Positions 1 through 12,064 are shown, counted from the first letter of the stretch. The stretch is DNA of 64,000 nt from Ramazzottius varieornatus (GCA_001949185.1 BDGG01000001.1:8478733-8542732), one strand, 5' to 3'. Made by a program: numbers and translations. The notes: generated by a model not told the origin, from the letters alone.

Positions 1-345
1 GGAACATCTCGGGATCGTCAAGCCAGGCAGGCGGCTGCGTCCAACCGGAGGCGTACGCTTGCGCGGATCAAGGCATTAGAGGAACACGTACTTGATCTGG
101 ACTATGACGCTGTTGCGGAACAAGACCCGCGCGGGTACTGGTTAGTCCAGCGGAATCGGCTACCGAAGTTGTTTCGGCTCGCCATGGATATCTTTGTCGT
201 GCAAACGTCCTCAGCTGCTGTTGAACGGGTTTTTCCTACCGTGTATTAGTTGTCCACTGGACGCCGGAACCAACTTGCAGCAAGCCGTTTAGAGGAAGAA
301 GTCTTCATACAGAGAAGTTTCAACCATTTGCCGGAGGCTGCATGA
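1..345 (+). pseudogene. hAT-family transposase, C-terminal dimerisation region (broken, runs off left edge)
   Basis: Reading frame 1 is open from the first base to codon 82, where a TAG (247-249) interrupts it; the same frame then continues to a TGA at 343-345. The conceptual protein has the hAT C-terminal layout: a Tyr-Trp, then Leu-Pro-x-Leu-x-x-Leu-Ala, then a Ser-Ser-Ala-Ala-x-Glu-Arg-Val-Phe block, and after the stop an Arg-Arg-Asn-x-Leu segment. This is the hAT dimerisation region, in which ERxFS is the hallmark. The N-terminal zinc finger and the catalytic domain lie off the left edge. The nonsense codon sits just after the ERVF block, so this copy is not functional as read. Family assignment rests on motif recognition only. 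Confidence 0.7.
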
Positions 346-730
346 ATTGCTGCTCGGTACAACTTTGATACTATACTTGCCTGTGATTACTTCCCGGTAT
401 GCGCACCCTGGGGAAATAGTAGTGCAACTTGCAACCGACACAAAGTTGTTCTGATTTCGTGATTGTAGCCGTAGCAGCGAGAGTTCGCTAAGAGTCGAAA
501 ATCAATTCCGACTTTGGAATCGTGTTCCTCAGTTCTACTTGATGCATGAGACACATTTGGATCCTTCCTCAGAATACCCGGAACTTCATACGTGCTTCCT
601 GAACAATTTGGACAGACAGCCTTCGGACGCATTCTCGTATGGAGATATCCATATATCCACCTTGTCTTTCCCCATTTTAGTTATCCAGAAAATTCTATCA
701 TCACCATAAAAGATTTTGTGAGGACGAAAA
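346..730. other. No recognisable gene
   Basis: Only short chance ORFs on either strand. This may be the 3' terminal region of the hAT element, but no terminal inverted repeat partner is available in the window. Confidence 0.4.
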
Positions 731-1030
731 TTTTCAGAGGACTGATATAAAGACTAAATTTCGGGGATTAAAACTGATATGGTTCAAGATTCAGTTTCAG
801 TCTGGAAACTGAAACTCAAATTGTACAGACTAGAGTGGTCGTCGAAGGACTGAAACTAGATGTCAAGGGACAGAATCGTTTTCGTCCAGACTGAAACTGA
901 TATCTTGAGGGACTGAATCATATCAGTCTGAGTGAGATTGATGTACCGCGAGACTAAAACAAGTTCAGTCCGACGAGACTGATATACCGTGAAACTGAAA
1001 TGATTTCGGTCCGAAGAAAACTGAAACTAA
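731..1030. repeat. Degenerate short-word array (ACTGAAACT / CAGTCTG)
   Basis: Over about 300 bases the words ACTGAAACT, ACTGATAT, AGACTGA and their reverse forms such as TTCAGTCT and TCAGTCTG recur every 15-30 bases with no exact period. It looks like an eroded minisatellite or a cluster of related binding words. No coding signal overlaps it. Confidence 0.5.
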
Positions 1031-1499
1031 ATACAACACTGGCCTACATCTCCTACTATTGTACATTCGACTACTTTCGGAACTTTCAAGAACTACGTGG
1101 AAAAACTGAATTTACCAAATTTCAAGGTGTAGAAACAACATCGATGCTGTCTTGCTTGTTCAAGAAGAACACGTCAGAAAGTTTGTTTCTCATTGACGCT
1201 ACTTTTTCTTCGGCGCTCTTGCCACATCTTTCCAGGTTTGCTCATGCGGCGCTAAGTGCTGCTAGCATTCAAACAAAAAAGAGGTCGGTATTATTATGGT
1301 AGCGGAGACCGTCGGTGGCGGTGCAAACATCGTACTGTCCCAGCAGTGTTGTGAGAGTCTGATTTTCGGCCGCTAAACACTTTCTATGGTTGACGAAAAA
1401 CCTTGGAGCGATTGGTAGACAGCGGCATCGATCGACCGATTGTTCCATATTTGGGTTCAAAAAACGCCAATGACTTGCTCGAGCTACCGGACGTCCATC

Positions 1500-2605
1500 C
1501 GTTGTGGAAAGGTGCGGCTGTGTTTATGTAACAACCGTATCTGCCATAATGCGATATGCGATGCATTGCGAATACGGTCAACCGTATCTGCGATGTTGTG
1601 TGTACTGACGCGCCGCTATACGGGTATAATAAAGCGACGAGCACCCACTGACTAAGACCACGTACAAAAAAATGGGCAATATACCTGCAGTTCCGAAATG
1701 TGACAGCGCACTTTAGGATGAATGTCGTCTTGTGCAATAAGTACGTGGAATTTCGTTCCCATACGTTGGGAGAATATTGGTCGTGTCGAAAAATAATTAC
1801 TTGACTGATAAACACACCAGAAGAACAGATTATTCAAGAAAAACGACAGTGAGATCGGGGAGTTTGGTCCTGTGGAATCCTGTCTGCCCAAGCGGCACTC
1901 ACGTCGGTTTCACATAGTAAAGCGATGGTGATTATAGCACAATGTTGGGAGAATAGCAAAACAACGCTGTTTACAATAAAACAGAAAATTCAAATGCAAA
2001 TACAGTGGAAAAACCACAACAGCGACTCACAGCGGCTTACTCCAAAACCACAACAATGAATCACTGTTCCTGTAACACTTTGTCCGATAGAACCATTTGA
2101 GTGGAAACTGTATTTAAAGGAATGCCGTTGGCCGACATGGTCGAGCAATCCAGCTTTACAATCTCAAAGTCGGGGTGAACGTCGAAGAAAAATTCTTTGC
2201 ATTTGCTCCCACGGTTTTGCATTTCTAGTCCAACTGACGCCGCGCTTAAAACGGTTAATTGATGGTAAAATGCGCCGCTTTACATGACATTTCAACTTCA
2301 GTCGACCAGACGGCAGTACTTACACTTTCCCAATCCAATGGCGCACGATATAGATACACCACTGTACGCACTGTAAGGTGTGCCGCATCGCACATCCGGT
2401 CGTCCTAAACTGCGATGTTCGCAATTTCACGATATGGCGCACGGGACGCTGTTGAACGCATGTTAAGTGCGCCACATCGCAGATACTGTTGGCCGGAACT
2501 GCGGTGCTCACACATCGCAGTTTCCGGCGTGAAAGTACGAGCCGTACCTGCGATGCATCGCACATCGCACCATCGCAAATACTGTTATCCCAGGTATGTG
2601 ACAAT
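1500..2605. repeat. Two clusters of TGCGATG / CATCGCA words (1500-1620 and 2330-2600)
   Basis: Both stretches are dense in GCGATG, ATCGCA, CCGTATCTGCGATG and ATCGCAAATACTG variants on both strands, and the two clusters share CGTATCTGCGATG-like words in opposite orientations. The spacing is irregular. The stretch between them (1621-2329) holds only short ORFs with no recognisable domain. Confidence 0.35.
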
Positions 2606-5095
2606 CAGGCCATCGAAAAGCTTAGCACAAAAGACAGAATTCTTACTGGCGTCTGAAATCGACTTTCGGAACAGCTAAATGGCATTTCGTGTAGCCCTGT
2701 TTTTCTACTGTCGAATTTCCACTAGCACAGCTCCAAAAGTGAAATTTTATCGTACGTACAACGGTTGTCGAAAATTCCATACTAAGTCAGCTGTGACTGA
2801 AAAAAACTGTTTTACTCGCCGAACGTAGTGGCTGCAACGTCTCACAATAGCATTTTCGAATCCTTTGTAGGTTTCAGATCGCCGTTTGGTTCTATCCCCG
2901 CTCGGGATTCTTCCCAAGAGCATGTTCAGACATCTCGTAGTCCGGTTTCCATAATGATGGTTCTGCGCAATAGCTGCGTGGCCCGTTGCCTTTTCGACTA
3001 CCTGCTCAAAGCTAGGCAATTGCTTAAGCCATTGCGTGAAGCTGTCGATGCAGATACTGGCGTATCTCTTGCCTCAGATTTTCTTTCTCAGTGAGTAAGC
3101 ACTATCAATCGTATGTTGTCTGCTCCCTTATTGGGCAACAACCTCATTTATGCGGAGACAAGCTTCCGAAAACAGGCCTCATTTCCTTGTTTAACCCCCA
3201 TGCTCGCCACTTAATTGATTGAACCGGCGATGCGATGGTCACGTGAGCAGAAAGTACAAGGAGTGCTCTACAAGATGCTGTTTGGATCATCGGGACCGGA
3301 CAACGGGATCACAAGATACAGGGAACCGAAGGAGGACCATGGGGCAGCGATGACCATTGGGCGTGACTGTATTTAAAACCAAACCAGAACCACTTTATGC
3401 TGGAAATGTCCTTCAAAAGCTGTCTATTTCGACTGTCTTTCTGTTAACAGGACTCGTTTTCCACTTCATCTGCTATGCGTATGGCTCATCATATTCTTCG
3501 ACTTTCAGTGAAACAGTTGGTCAATGGTCATGGTCATCCGCGGAAACATCTGACTTAGCCACTGTTGTCTCTGCTTATTATCAGGTGCGGAAGTATGACT
3601 TGTTACTCCTCCGACGAAAATTTTCAAAAATTTCTCCTGACTTCGAACCTCGGAAATTTTGATCAGGTTATCCACCCATACCAGCAGGATACTTCATTCA
3701 CTTTTTTGGTGTCGTTTTCGTGCCATTTGCTGTAGCTGTATGGGGGAAGATGAAAGATAAACTCTCCGCACCCTTTTTTTTGCAGCCTCTCTGGAGAAAA
3801 TTTTTCTTTCTCACTGGAGGTTTGCGATATGGTGATGGTCCGTTAGGATCGAATCCCGACTTCTTGGTGTCTGAAGGAGAGTTTCCCCTTTCACCTCCTG
3901 CAGTTTTGCAGAAGCGTTTTGGTCGGTGTGCACTCTAGAGCTAACTTGCAACAGTATTGCGTTGAGTTAACTGAATAATTTCGTTCAGTGAACGACAGTC
4001 TTTTTTAACATTCTTACCCGTTCCAGAGAGGTCTAGTTCACAGCTATCGCTATGCTGGGTAGAACGATTTTATGGCGCTCTACATTATAAGATAGCAACC
4101 AGACAGTAACCGTAGTTTGCCTTTGGTGCCGCTCACGACTCGATATTTTCTGCGGCACTTCCGCTGTTTCGAGACATTCCAGTTTTTGCTTCAAAATGTC
4201 TTACAAAGTCCATTTGTTGTCACCGGTAAAAATGTGACCTGGGGGTCGGTTCGCTGTCATTCAGGAACTTGAGGTTACGGAAAGCCAAATTCTGCGTTCA
4301 TCGTAAGGTGCGCGAGGTAAACGGGGAATTCGATTCCACAAGTGTTTTGTCTTCCCGTTTTGTCCGGATGTCCAGCAAAGATTTAGTTAGACACCTTAGA
4401 GTCTCGTAAAGATTTTACCAGAGTTCGGGTAGAATCGGATTCAACAGACTCCCCGAGTATCTTATTGTCCAACGGCAGTTTCGGTCTTCCGTAAGGGTGA
4501 CTTCCGACCTGAAAATCTCCAGAGCTGAGAAGAATTACCCAACCTCAGCGATTTAACTAATAGCTTCTTTATCAAGAGAAACAAAGCATGTCTTCGCGCC
4601 TGTGTGGGATGCGTTGAAGCCTTGAGAAAATTCGAACAGATGAATCACTTAAAATTCTTGCTATCCATGATTCCGAAAAAAATATTCCTGCCCTACCCCG
4701 AAGCTGAAAAACTTGGGTTAATGGAACGCCAAACGATAGCCAGGAGTTAACAGAGTGACTGGGGAAAAGGCACAGGACAAAAAGACAAGGGGGAGTGTAA
4801 CTATGAAATTTTGAAGTTAGCGGTTTCAAGGAGTAACAAGTCATACTTACGCACCTTGTAATTATCAGATCGACTCCAAGTTTCCGCCACGGAGATATAA
4901 AGAATGGATGAAGAACTTCCTGCCAATTATACCTTACTCTGTGTATTTTATCAAGACAACCAGAAATCAGCAATATTGGGCTCGACGCGAACTGCATTGC
5001 TCCTCTTGAAACGTAGGTGGATGTTCGTGAACTACAAACCCTCGATGGCGAAAAGAAAAAGATCTTTTGGATCGAACAACGCTCTCGTGATCCCC
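2606..5095. other. No recognisable gene
   Basis: ORFs of up to about 140 codons occur on both strands, but none shows a domain, a signal peptide or supported splice structure that I recognise. Low-complexity T-rich tracts occur around 3770-3810. Nothing further can be supported. Confidence 0.4.
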
Positions 5096-5099
5096 AGAA

Positions 5100-5680
5100 C
5101 GGAGTAAACAGGGACTATCGCTGTTCATAATATGGTATGTAAAAACCAGATTTGTCATAGCTCTCGAACAGAGCAAGTTTCCATCGGTGCGATATTGAGT
5201 TGTTCCGTTCGCTGGAGGAATCCTTGGCGCTAAGGTCGTTCCCAAACGCATCAGTATTGAAGAGAATGGACAAGAATAAGATAAATCTGTTGGCAGTTGG
5301 TGGACCTATCGCACAGCCTGAACATGCACACCTGATGGCCTCCCGGTCCAAGACTTTGCCAACGGACATAATCGAGTTGGTGGTGGTACAGTATATTTGC
5401 AGGCCACAAGAAAGCTTGGGCAAAATGGAACAATATATTTTACAGCGTGGCCGACCGACTGGTGTCTGCTGGCCGATTCATTAGAGACGACCAGGCTGTC
5501 TTAGCTAGTGTTGTGATAGTGCATCCAGAACTAGTGAAGCTCATTTACCTTCGGCCGTATTTTAATAATACCGGAGATCCATGGTTCTACCATTGCCAAA
5601 GTATTGTTGTAAAAGTGGCAAATCAATCAATCGACAATCCTGGCGGGGTCTTAAGGCGGTACAATCAAAGGCCTTGATTA
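5100..5680 (+). pseudogene. Glycosyltransferase-like fragment (HtrL/YibB-like), broken
   Basis: Two pieces of plus-strand reading frame resemble HtrL/YibB-type glycosyltransferase proteins. The first (about 5110-5250) reads like an Ile-Trp-x-x-Lys-Thr segment followed by a Phe-Ala-Gly-Gly-Ile stretch. The second (about 5370-5680) begins Trp-Trp-Trp-Tyr-Ser, continues through a Phe-Ala-Gly-His-Lys-Lys-Ala-Trp stretch, and has the diagnostic-looking Ala-Gly-Arg-Phe-Ile-Arg-Asp-Asp-Gln-Ala-Val-Leu, followed by His-Pro-Glu-Leu-Val and Asp-Pro-Trp-Phe-Tyr. The region between is interrupted by stops and frame changes, so this is either a decayed gene or several unresolved exons. In this family the Asp-Asp-Gln block follows the lumenal donor-binding region. 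The assignment is from motif memory and tentative. Confidence 0.38.
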
Positions 5681-7480
5681 GTACTTTACTGAAATTACAG
5701 CCCAACATTCAGTTATCTCGCGCTCCGCGTCCCATCCTGGAAGCTCTGTCACAAAAGTACAATCAAAGAGTACGTGTGAGTCATGGTTGTTTTACGCTAC
5801 TCTGAGCTTTGCGCACTCGGTGACTACGCCAGTAATCAACCGACACAAAACCTTAGTAGTTGAACTGCCGATAGGTTCACCTCTCCCCTAGTTTAATTTG
5901 ATTACCGCTGATTGGGAACTTGTTATAGATGACACAATGCTAGAATGGTGAATGATATTGAAGGAAACTAGAAGCGCATTGGTATGGTGATGGTATCACG
6001 CAAGGGTGCGAAATTGTTTTTAGAAAAAGTGAGCATTTAGGCGCCAGTCAAGAACTGGGAATGGCCTTCCTGCTGTTAACTCCGGATACTGAAGAGGACT
6101 TCTGAAGCCCGGAGTCATCAGGCTCAAACTCTTTTTCCGCCTCATACGTGCCTAGTTAACAACAAGAATCATTGATGCATTTGACGGCGATCTTTGGAGT
6201 AAAAAGTTGCAACTACTGGTGTCTTCAGAGAGTATCGCGGAGTGATGGAGCAGGATAGCTGCGGTACAGCGACAACGAAGACGTTGTCGCAGTAGTTGTC
6301 AACAGCATAACGCTCAGGAGGGTGCATGGTCTGTCACTGGCACGGAAGCCAACGGGACAAGTACAAAGAGGTTTGAACTAGAATCGCAGAACAAACATGT
6401 GTGATGCGCTGCGATCGGCAGTGCGATAGGCATTGTGAACGAGAAATTTCATCTTTAAACTTTTACCAACTTATCTAAAATTCATACGCGTACGTCACAA
6501 GTAGGACAAATACCTGCTTCTGTTATTCACGAATGGGAACTAAGCGAACAAACGTGCAGGATTACAGCAGAAAAACACCCACGAGCTGTTTTCGGCTTCC
6601 GGTAGCAAAACTCCATCTCGACCAATCTCATTTCTTAACCGGTCAACTGATAGGCTGCTCTCTAGGCTGTCGATTGCGTGTAACTGTTCTGAGCGGTACT
6701 TCCCAGAGGTCTCAGGGGAAGTAAAACAAAACACACATCATTTCTCGACCAATAACAGCCATTTAATTTGGATACTTTTGACTGAAGAGTGGAACCAGAT
6801 TACAATACCGAACACTTCTTATTAGACAACTACTTGGTCAAACTCACAAATAAAATTTAGCCTGAAGATTATCGTTCTGCTTTCCTCAAAAAACAAAAAA
6901 CGCAAAGAAGACTGAATTCCTATTTGCTGCAGTTTGAGCTGAAGTGCCGTAAATCCTAGAACGGAACGAAATTTTCAACAAAAATTCCTTCCCAAGGCCA
7001 ACACACTTGTAAGTACTGTAACATAGCATCAGCGGAGTCTATCTGAAGCTTTTGTTTAGAGGCATATGGATTTTGGCTTCTGAAATGAGGCGGTTTAAAC
7101 CGCAATCTTTGTGGAACTTGCTGATCGTTGCTGGACACTGAAACAACCTAGGGATCAAATCTGGAGGTGAGGAGACAGCTGTCGATTTTTCCGTAGGGTT
7201 TCGAAAACGATCCAAAGAGTCAGAATCAACCCGTATTTGCCGAGATTGCAATTGTGCAAACAGTCGGAAGCTAAAACTCCAAGTTAAATTCTACAGGTAG
7301 CGCTGCCCACCGCGGCGCCAGACTATAACCAGCTGGCGAGTGAGCAAAATTTAGCAAATTTTTAGCCAGTTAGCGTTCGCGATTCACCTTAGGTCTTGAT
7401 TCGATGACTTAGGACAAAATCTCTGCATGTTCTGGTAACAGTCATGGTTTTCTTCTCGTAGCATGGACAGATCCGACTTC
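5681..7480. other. No recognisable gene
   Basis: Short ORFs only (up to about 70 codons). No domain, repeat or RNA structure could be supported. Confidence 0.4.
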
Positions 7481-7499
7481 CATTTTCAGAATGTAGCCA

Positions 7500-8600
7500 G
7501 AACCTCATATACAGTTTTCAGAGAGAAGGAAGGAAGATCGGCTGTAACGACCGCCACTGAACTTGCAACTCAAACCATACTGACCATACTGGTCCACACT
7601 AGCACCGCAGTGGCAGATGTGAGGACGACACACCTTGGCGCTCAGATGAATGCCAACGCTGACACGGAGGGCGTTGTTGTCGAGGAGGTTGCCCAACGAG
7701 GAAGAGGGAAGCGCATGCAGCCAAAACCCGGAATTCATGTCTGAAACGGCAGACCTCTGGCTTTATTGTTATCTGAAGTGGAAGCTACGAGGTTTCAGTG
7801 GATCTCTTTGAGGAGGCATGTCCCAGGCCTTCTGCTGGTGGCGTAGATCAGGGAAAGATGTCGAGCACCAGTTGGCGTACGGAATGGATCGATGCCAGGA
7901 AGGCAGGAAGCGCGATCTTCTCCACGCGACGGATGCCTACTCCACTCAGACCAACTGGGAGTGTTGCTCGTCGCCATGGACCAGAAGTCATCTCGACGTT
8001 GGTAATTTTCGCCAGACTCGTTCGAACCACCTCGTCGAATTCCTGTAGCGCCCACGGAACCTTCCAGATAGAAGAGCACCGCAGAATGTAGAGAAGAGGG
8101 CCTGGTGGGCAAACAGCAAGTTAATGTTTAAGTGAACCAGCTTGATCATACTTGCTGCTGTTCAAACAGCTACCTTCAGGCCCTTTTCGGTCAGCGGTGC
8201 TTTCGAAAAGCTCAAGTCAGTCCCGGAGGGGATACCAGGGCATGAAATCGCTGCTGCGTCCTCGTTGGCGTGACGCTGTTGAAGCGAGCCTCCAAACGCG
8301 AACAGCTCACACTTGGTTGGGTTCAGCTCCAGGCCTAACTTCTTCCCGTCCTCGATCACCACCTGTGACTCAGACAATATGAGCCCAATCTTACCACAAA
8401 TGGTTCCGTCATCGAGATACCACACGGTTAGCGGCGACTCGAGGCTCTTTGTAAGGCTTTCAATGACGGGGCAGAAGAACATTGGTCCTGGCGAATCACT
8501 CTGCCGAATACCTCTGGCGGACTTAAGGGTGCATTGGCCAAAGAGAAGTTTCGAATGATGTCTGTAGAACTTCCAGATACACGGGTAGTAGCTTGGCTTT
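7500..8600 (-). pseudogene. LINE reverse transcriptase fragment A (REL-endonuclease type), palm to zinc-knuckle region
   Basis: On the minus strand three frames join into the middle of a non-LTR reverse transcriptase. At 8480-8162 a Phe-Phe-Cys-Pro-Val-Ile segment is followed by Val-Trp-Tyr-Leu-Asp-Asp-Gly-Thr (the catalytic YxDD of the palm) and then Leu-Gly-Leu-Glu-Leu-Asn-Pro-x-Lys-Cys-Glu. At 8030-7848 the thumb reads Ala-Thr-Leu-Pro-Val-Gly-Leu-Ser-Gly-Val-Gly-Ile-Arg, then Leu-Pro-Ala-Phe-Leu-Ala-Ser. At 7738-7505 comes a Cys-His zinc cluster (Cys-Arg-Pro-His-Ile-Cys-His-Cys-Gly, later Gly-Leu-Ser-Cys). This order is typical of LINEs carrying a C-terminal restriction-like endonuclease (R2/R4 group). 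At least two frameshifts and truncation at both ends make it dead. The endonuclease itself is missing here but is present in the related fragment at 51.3-53.0 kb. Confidence 0.75.
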
Positions 8601-10667
8601 AAAAAAGTGTAATCTTGGTACTCCCAATAAGACTTTAGAGTTCAGCCGCTGGAAAAATAATCTAGAGCCCCCACCTCACAAGAAATTCCTGGAAAACGCG
8701 TAAAAATCCGTCGGACCAGACCATGTGGCCAGGGAAGCCTGAAAAAAATCTCACAATTCAGCTTGCCCCCTCCTAATACCAGGTTTCCCCAAGCTGGACC
8801 CCCGCCACGAATCTGAACCCCTGTGTTGAATTGCCCTGGAATCTCGTGCATCGAGGGTCGCTTTTACCATTGCGGGCCAGAAAATTTCATGGACAGCGGG
8901 TCCACAAGGAGACTGGCTAAAGCGCGCTCGCTCCCGAAAATATTCCTACGAAGTTTTCCCAAATGGGTTCTACCGGTATGGGAAAATTTTGCACGAATGT
9001 TTCGGGAGATCTCTTTTACCGCTGTTCATACGACCGAGTTCAAGCTTTTAAGCTTTTATACGACCGAGTGAAAGCATAAGTGATCAGTGTTCTAGCTCTA
9101 ATCAGTGGATTAATCAAACCGAGCGACATTGGACTAGCTCTAAAACGAAAACAGCACACAAAGGTTGACAAGTTTCCATCAGAACGGTTCTTTTTTATGA
9201 TGGGCCGTTTAACAAAAACATCCGAAAACTGACGCAAACCAAAACAGAACTGCCGATAGACCAAACCCGCAGTTAGAACAGCGAATCTCGCAAATCTCTG
9301 TCAGCCAGCTCCACCAGAAAAAATTAGTGGTTTCGAAAGATATGACACTAACACACACCGAGAATCAGAATTCCCATTTTCCTGCACGTTAATTGAGATG
9401 TAGAGTACAAACCCCACAGGTCCGAAGGAAAGATCACTTTTTGAAAAGGTCGTTATACTTATTACCAGAGGTCGGCGCTTTTTACAAAACTTCGGCCTAC
9501 TTATTACCTCTCCAATAGGATGATACGTGTGCCGGCTATACAAGTGCACTGTCACGGTTTTTGGCAACTTCAGAAACCTTCGATGCCTGCAAAGGCGATC
9601 ATTGCTTCGGCCAATCTCCGCCTAATCCTCACCTAAGAATCGATGTTTCTTTCAAGTCGATGAGCAAAGTTGCAGAACAAATCTGCATAGTGCGTATCGA
9701 AGGGCCAGCAGCGATTCGTTAGACACTCTTGCTGCTTCTTGAACGGCACGCAGATTCGTGAAATTAATACAGCACTTATCAACTTGGCAGACTATGGACC
9801 GCATACATTGCATGGAATTGATGCGGGTAGCACGAGCGCCACGAAGCGAAGTGATTGACAAGCTGCTATTGGATCTTTCTGCGGAGGAGAGTGTATTCAG
9901 TTTGCTCGTTGATGTGTGAGCTGCGGGTTCCATTGTCAAAAGTGTCAAGAAGGTGCCTCTCAGCCAAGTTCGCACGAACTAGCTTCCGCCTAATGAGACC
10001 TGGTCTCGAATTGTAGCCCCAGCAACGGCGGGGGATAGGGGAGCCGGCAACCTCTCGAGTAGGGTCTAGAAAGGCACTACATGAAACCAGTGGCCAAACC
10101 GAAAGCCGTGAAAGAGCAGCAGCGTACATAGGATGCAGTCAGTTACAAACTAGAACGAGGAGTAAACCGGTGTGCCGTTGTCAGTTTTTAAACCGAATCC
10201 GGTTGCCTGCTTCGTGATCTAACCGTAAGTTTACTTTAAAGTTGAAGTACGCTGACCAAGCGCAGTTTCGGCGTTCGTTGTCAAAATTTTGGCAGCAAGT
10301 TCTACGGATAAATGCTGTAATAAGCGTCGTTTGTGAGGCTTGCGGCAAAGGGGACGACAATTCCACCAATGCAAAATTTCTGTAAATATCTGGCGTGTGG
10401 TATTATGCATTCCTAGTTAGCCTGTAGCGATTATTGCTGCATAAAGTTTCCAACATTAAAGACAGTCGCAAGATACTGCTACTAAATTCAATGGGAAATC
10501 TACTGGCGCCAGCTATACTGACGGTTACTGACAACTTCTGAAGTTTCGAGACATGTCATAGCTCCTTGATTCCGATTCACCTTGTTTTCTTGAACCCCAC
10601 CCATTTGTGCAGCAGTCCGTTTACTCAGCGGTACAACGTTAACCAATGCACGCACTATTCACATCCA
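8601..10667. other. No recognisable gene; small direct repeat
   Basis: No supported coding region. The 12-base word ATACGACCGAGT occurs twice about 33 bases apart at 9028-9067, flanking a small AAGCTTTTAAGCTTTT stretch. The region just upstream of 10668 should hold the promoter of the following gene, but no element is recognisable. Confidence 0.35.
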
Positions 10668-12064
10668 ATGGTCCTCATGAGAATATCGTTCCTCTTTAAT
10701 TCTGCACGGAAGGGGAGATCACTCACTTTTATTCAAGGATGTCTTTCTGCTATTTTTGGCTTTATTCTTCTTATGACAATTCTAGCGTACCACCTCAACC
10801 TAGTGTACAGAGTGCGAATCGCTGAAGAGTCCTACGAGCTGCTTGATCATGCCGCTCCCAATCTCCATACTCCCACGTGTTTACTTGGAGATTTACAAAC
10901 CGCACGTCAGTTACCTGTCCTGAGGGTCGTCGTGGTATACTTTTCGATCTCTCAGAAGGACACCTACTTTGATCAAATCAAGTGGTCCATGCGAAGCCTG
11001 CTGGAGGTTGCGGAAACCGAACCGCCACTATGGCGCACCGATCTTATGATCTACATCGAGAACACAACTCTTCCGGAGCTGATCGACCTTGGGTGCAGCA
11101 TGACGCCCCGTCAAAATGTTCTGGAACCTTTCAAATGTATCCTTGTGCAGTACGCACGGATTCAGGATAGAGAGCTGGACATGAATTCCACAGGTACGAG
11201 TACTGTTCTTTATCGGTACTCTAGTGCCTTTGTCAGCGTGGACAATCATCTTTGTACACTGACTCCACTGCTTTCCCAGAGTACCAGCGGGATCTACAAG
11301 AACAAATGAAAGAGTACCCATTCATCGACTCCATTTACGCCCTAGTGGAACACTCAGCAACCTATTCCAGTTATGACTACGTTATCCGCTCTGACCTGGA
11401 CGTGTTCTTCACGCCGGCGTTCGCTCAGTGGATACCCCCGAACTGCGCATTTATAACCGGCAACGGCGCATACAGCGACACCTTCAACATGCAGAAGCTG
11501 GCTCATGTCGCTAACTACAGCGGTATCCACTTTAACGCTTCAGTGCAGAACATTGGCTCCACCTGGATCGGTCCACCGGGCTTAGTTGCGAAGGTGGCCG
11601 AGCGAACCGTGCATTGGATGGTGCACTTGAGCAAGATCGAGTTCTCGCCCAAACAGCGCACGTCAGCCTGGTGGGGTGGAGCCCCCTTGTGGATGGAATG
11701 GCACTATGGTGTTCTGCTGTTGTATGGAGGTCACCTAGCTGTCAGCGAGATCCTCCAGTCAGGAAAACAGCATCCGTTCTCTAAGCTGGATCTCGACCAT
11801 CCGACTACTTCACCTGCGAACTGTACGGTGGATGGACCCATTCATCTGCACGCTTACCAGAACGATGACTACTTCAGCAAATATATGTTCAAAGACCGGA
11901 AGTACAATGAGAGTCACCCTCTTCCTGCTTTTCTGAATAGCAGTCGATGCAGTGATTATGCTGGTTATATGGCATCAGAATCGTTGAGAATGACTTCCGC
12001 AGAGCTCGCCGATAGACTGCGAAAAGCAAAGGTCAACGCTAACTTCGTCAAGAACAACAATTGA
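10668..12064 (+). CDS. Two-exon type II membrane glycosyltransferase-like protein (DUF7164-like)
   Basis: CDS join(10668..11193, 11280..12064), 436 residues. The 86-base intron starts GTACGAG and ends TTTCCCAG; joining after the G of the split Glu codon restores one uninterrupted frame. The ATG at 10668 is chosen because the frame upstream has no earlier ATG; 10677 is an in-frame alternative. A short basic N-terminus is followed by one hydrophobic segment at about residues 20-42, a type II Golgi-style anchor. The lumenal part contains Arg-Ser-Asp-Leu-Asp-Val-Phe-Phe-Thr-Pro, a DxD-like motif expected to bind a nucleotide sugar through a metal, then Ile-Gly-Ser-Thr-Trp-Ile-Gly, Glu-Trp-His-Tyr-Gly-Val-Leu-Leu-Leu-Tyr-Gly, and His-Leu-His-Ala-Tyr near the C-terminus. 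These blocks recall DUF7164. Several Asn-x-Ser/Thr sequons fit a lumenal location. Intact frame, clean splice sites and a TGA stop suggest a living gene. The sugar specificity cannot be told. Confidence 0.72.

Noticed and set aside
731-1030. CRISPR array
   Set aside because: No constant repeat length or unique spacers, and the genome is eukaryotic.
3829-3880. tRNA-like segment (GGATCGAATCCC)
   Set aside because: B-box-like word only; no A-box, no acceptor stem, and the T-arm does not pair.
4572-4997. 141-codon minus-strand open frame as a gene
   Set aside because: No domain, signal peptide or splice support; composition looks like chance.
7463-8558. Plus-strand open frames at 7463-7744, 7798-8091 and 8313-8558
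   Set aside because: They are antisense to the LINE RT fragment, which has clear motifs on the minus strand.
10566-10667. Longer N-terminus for the DUF7164-like gene from 10566
   Set aside because: 10566 is TTG. The first ATG in frame is 10668, which leaves a short basic leader before the membrane anchor, as expected for a type II protein.
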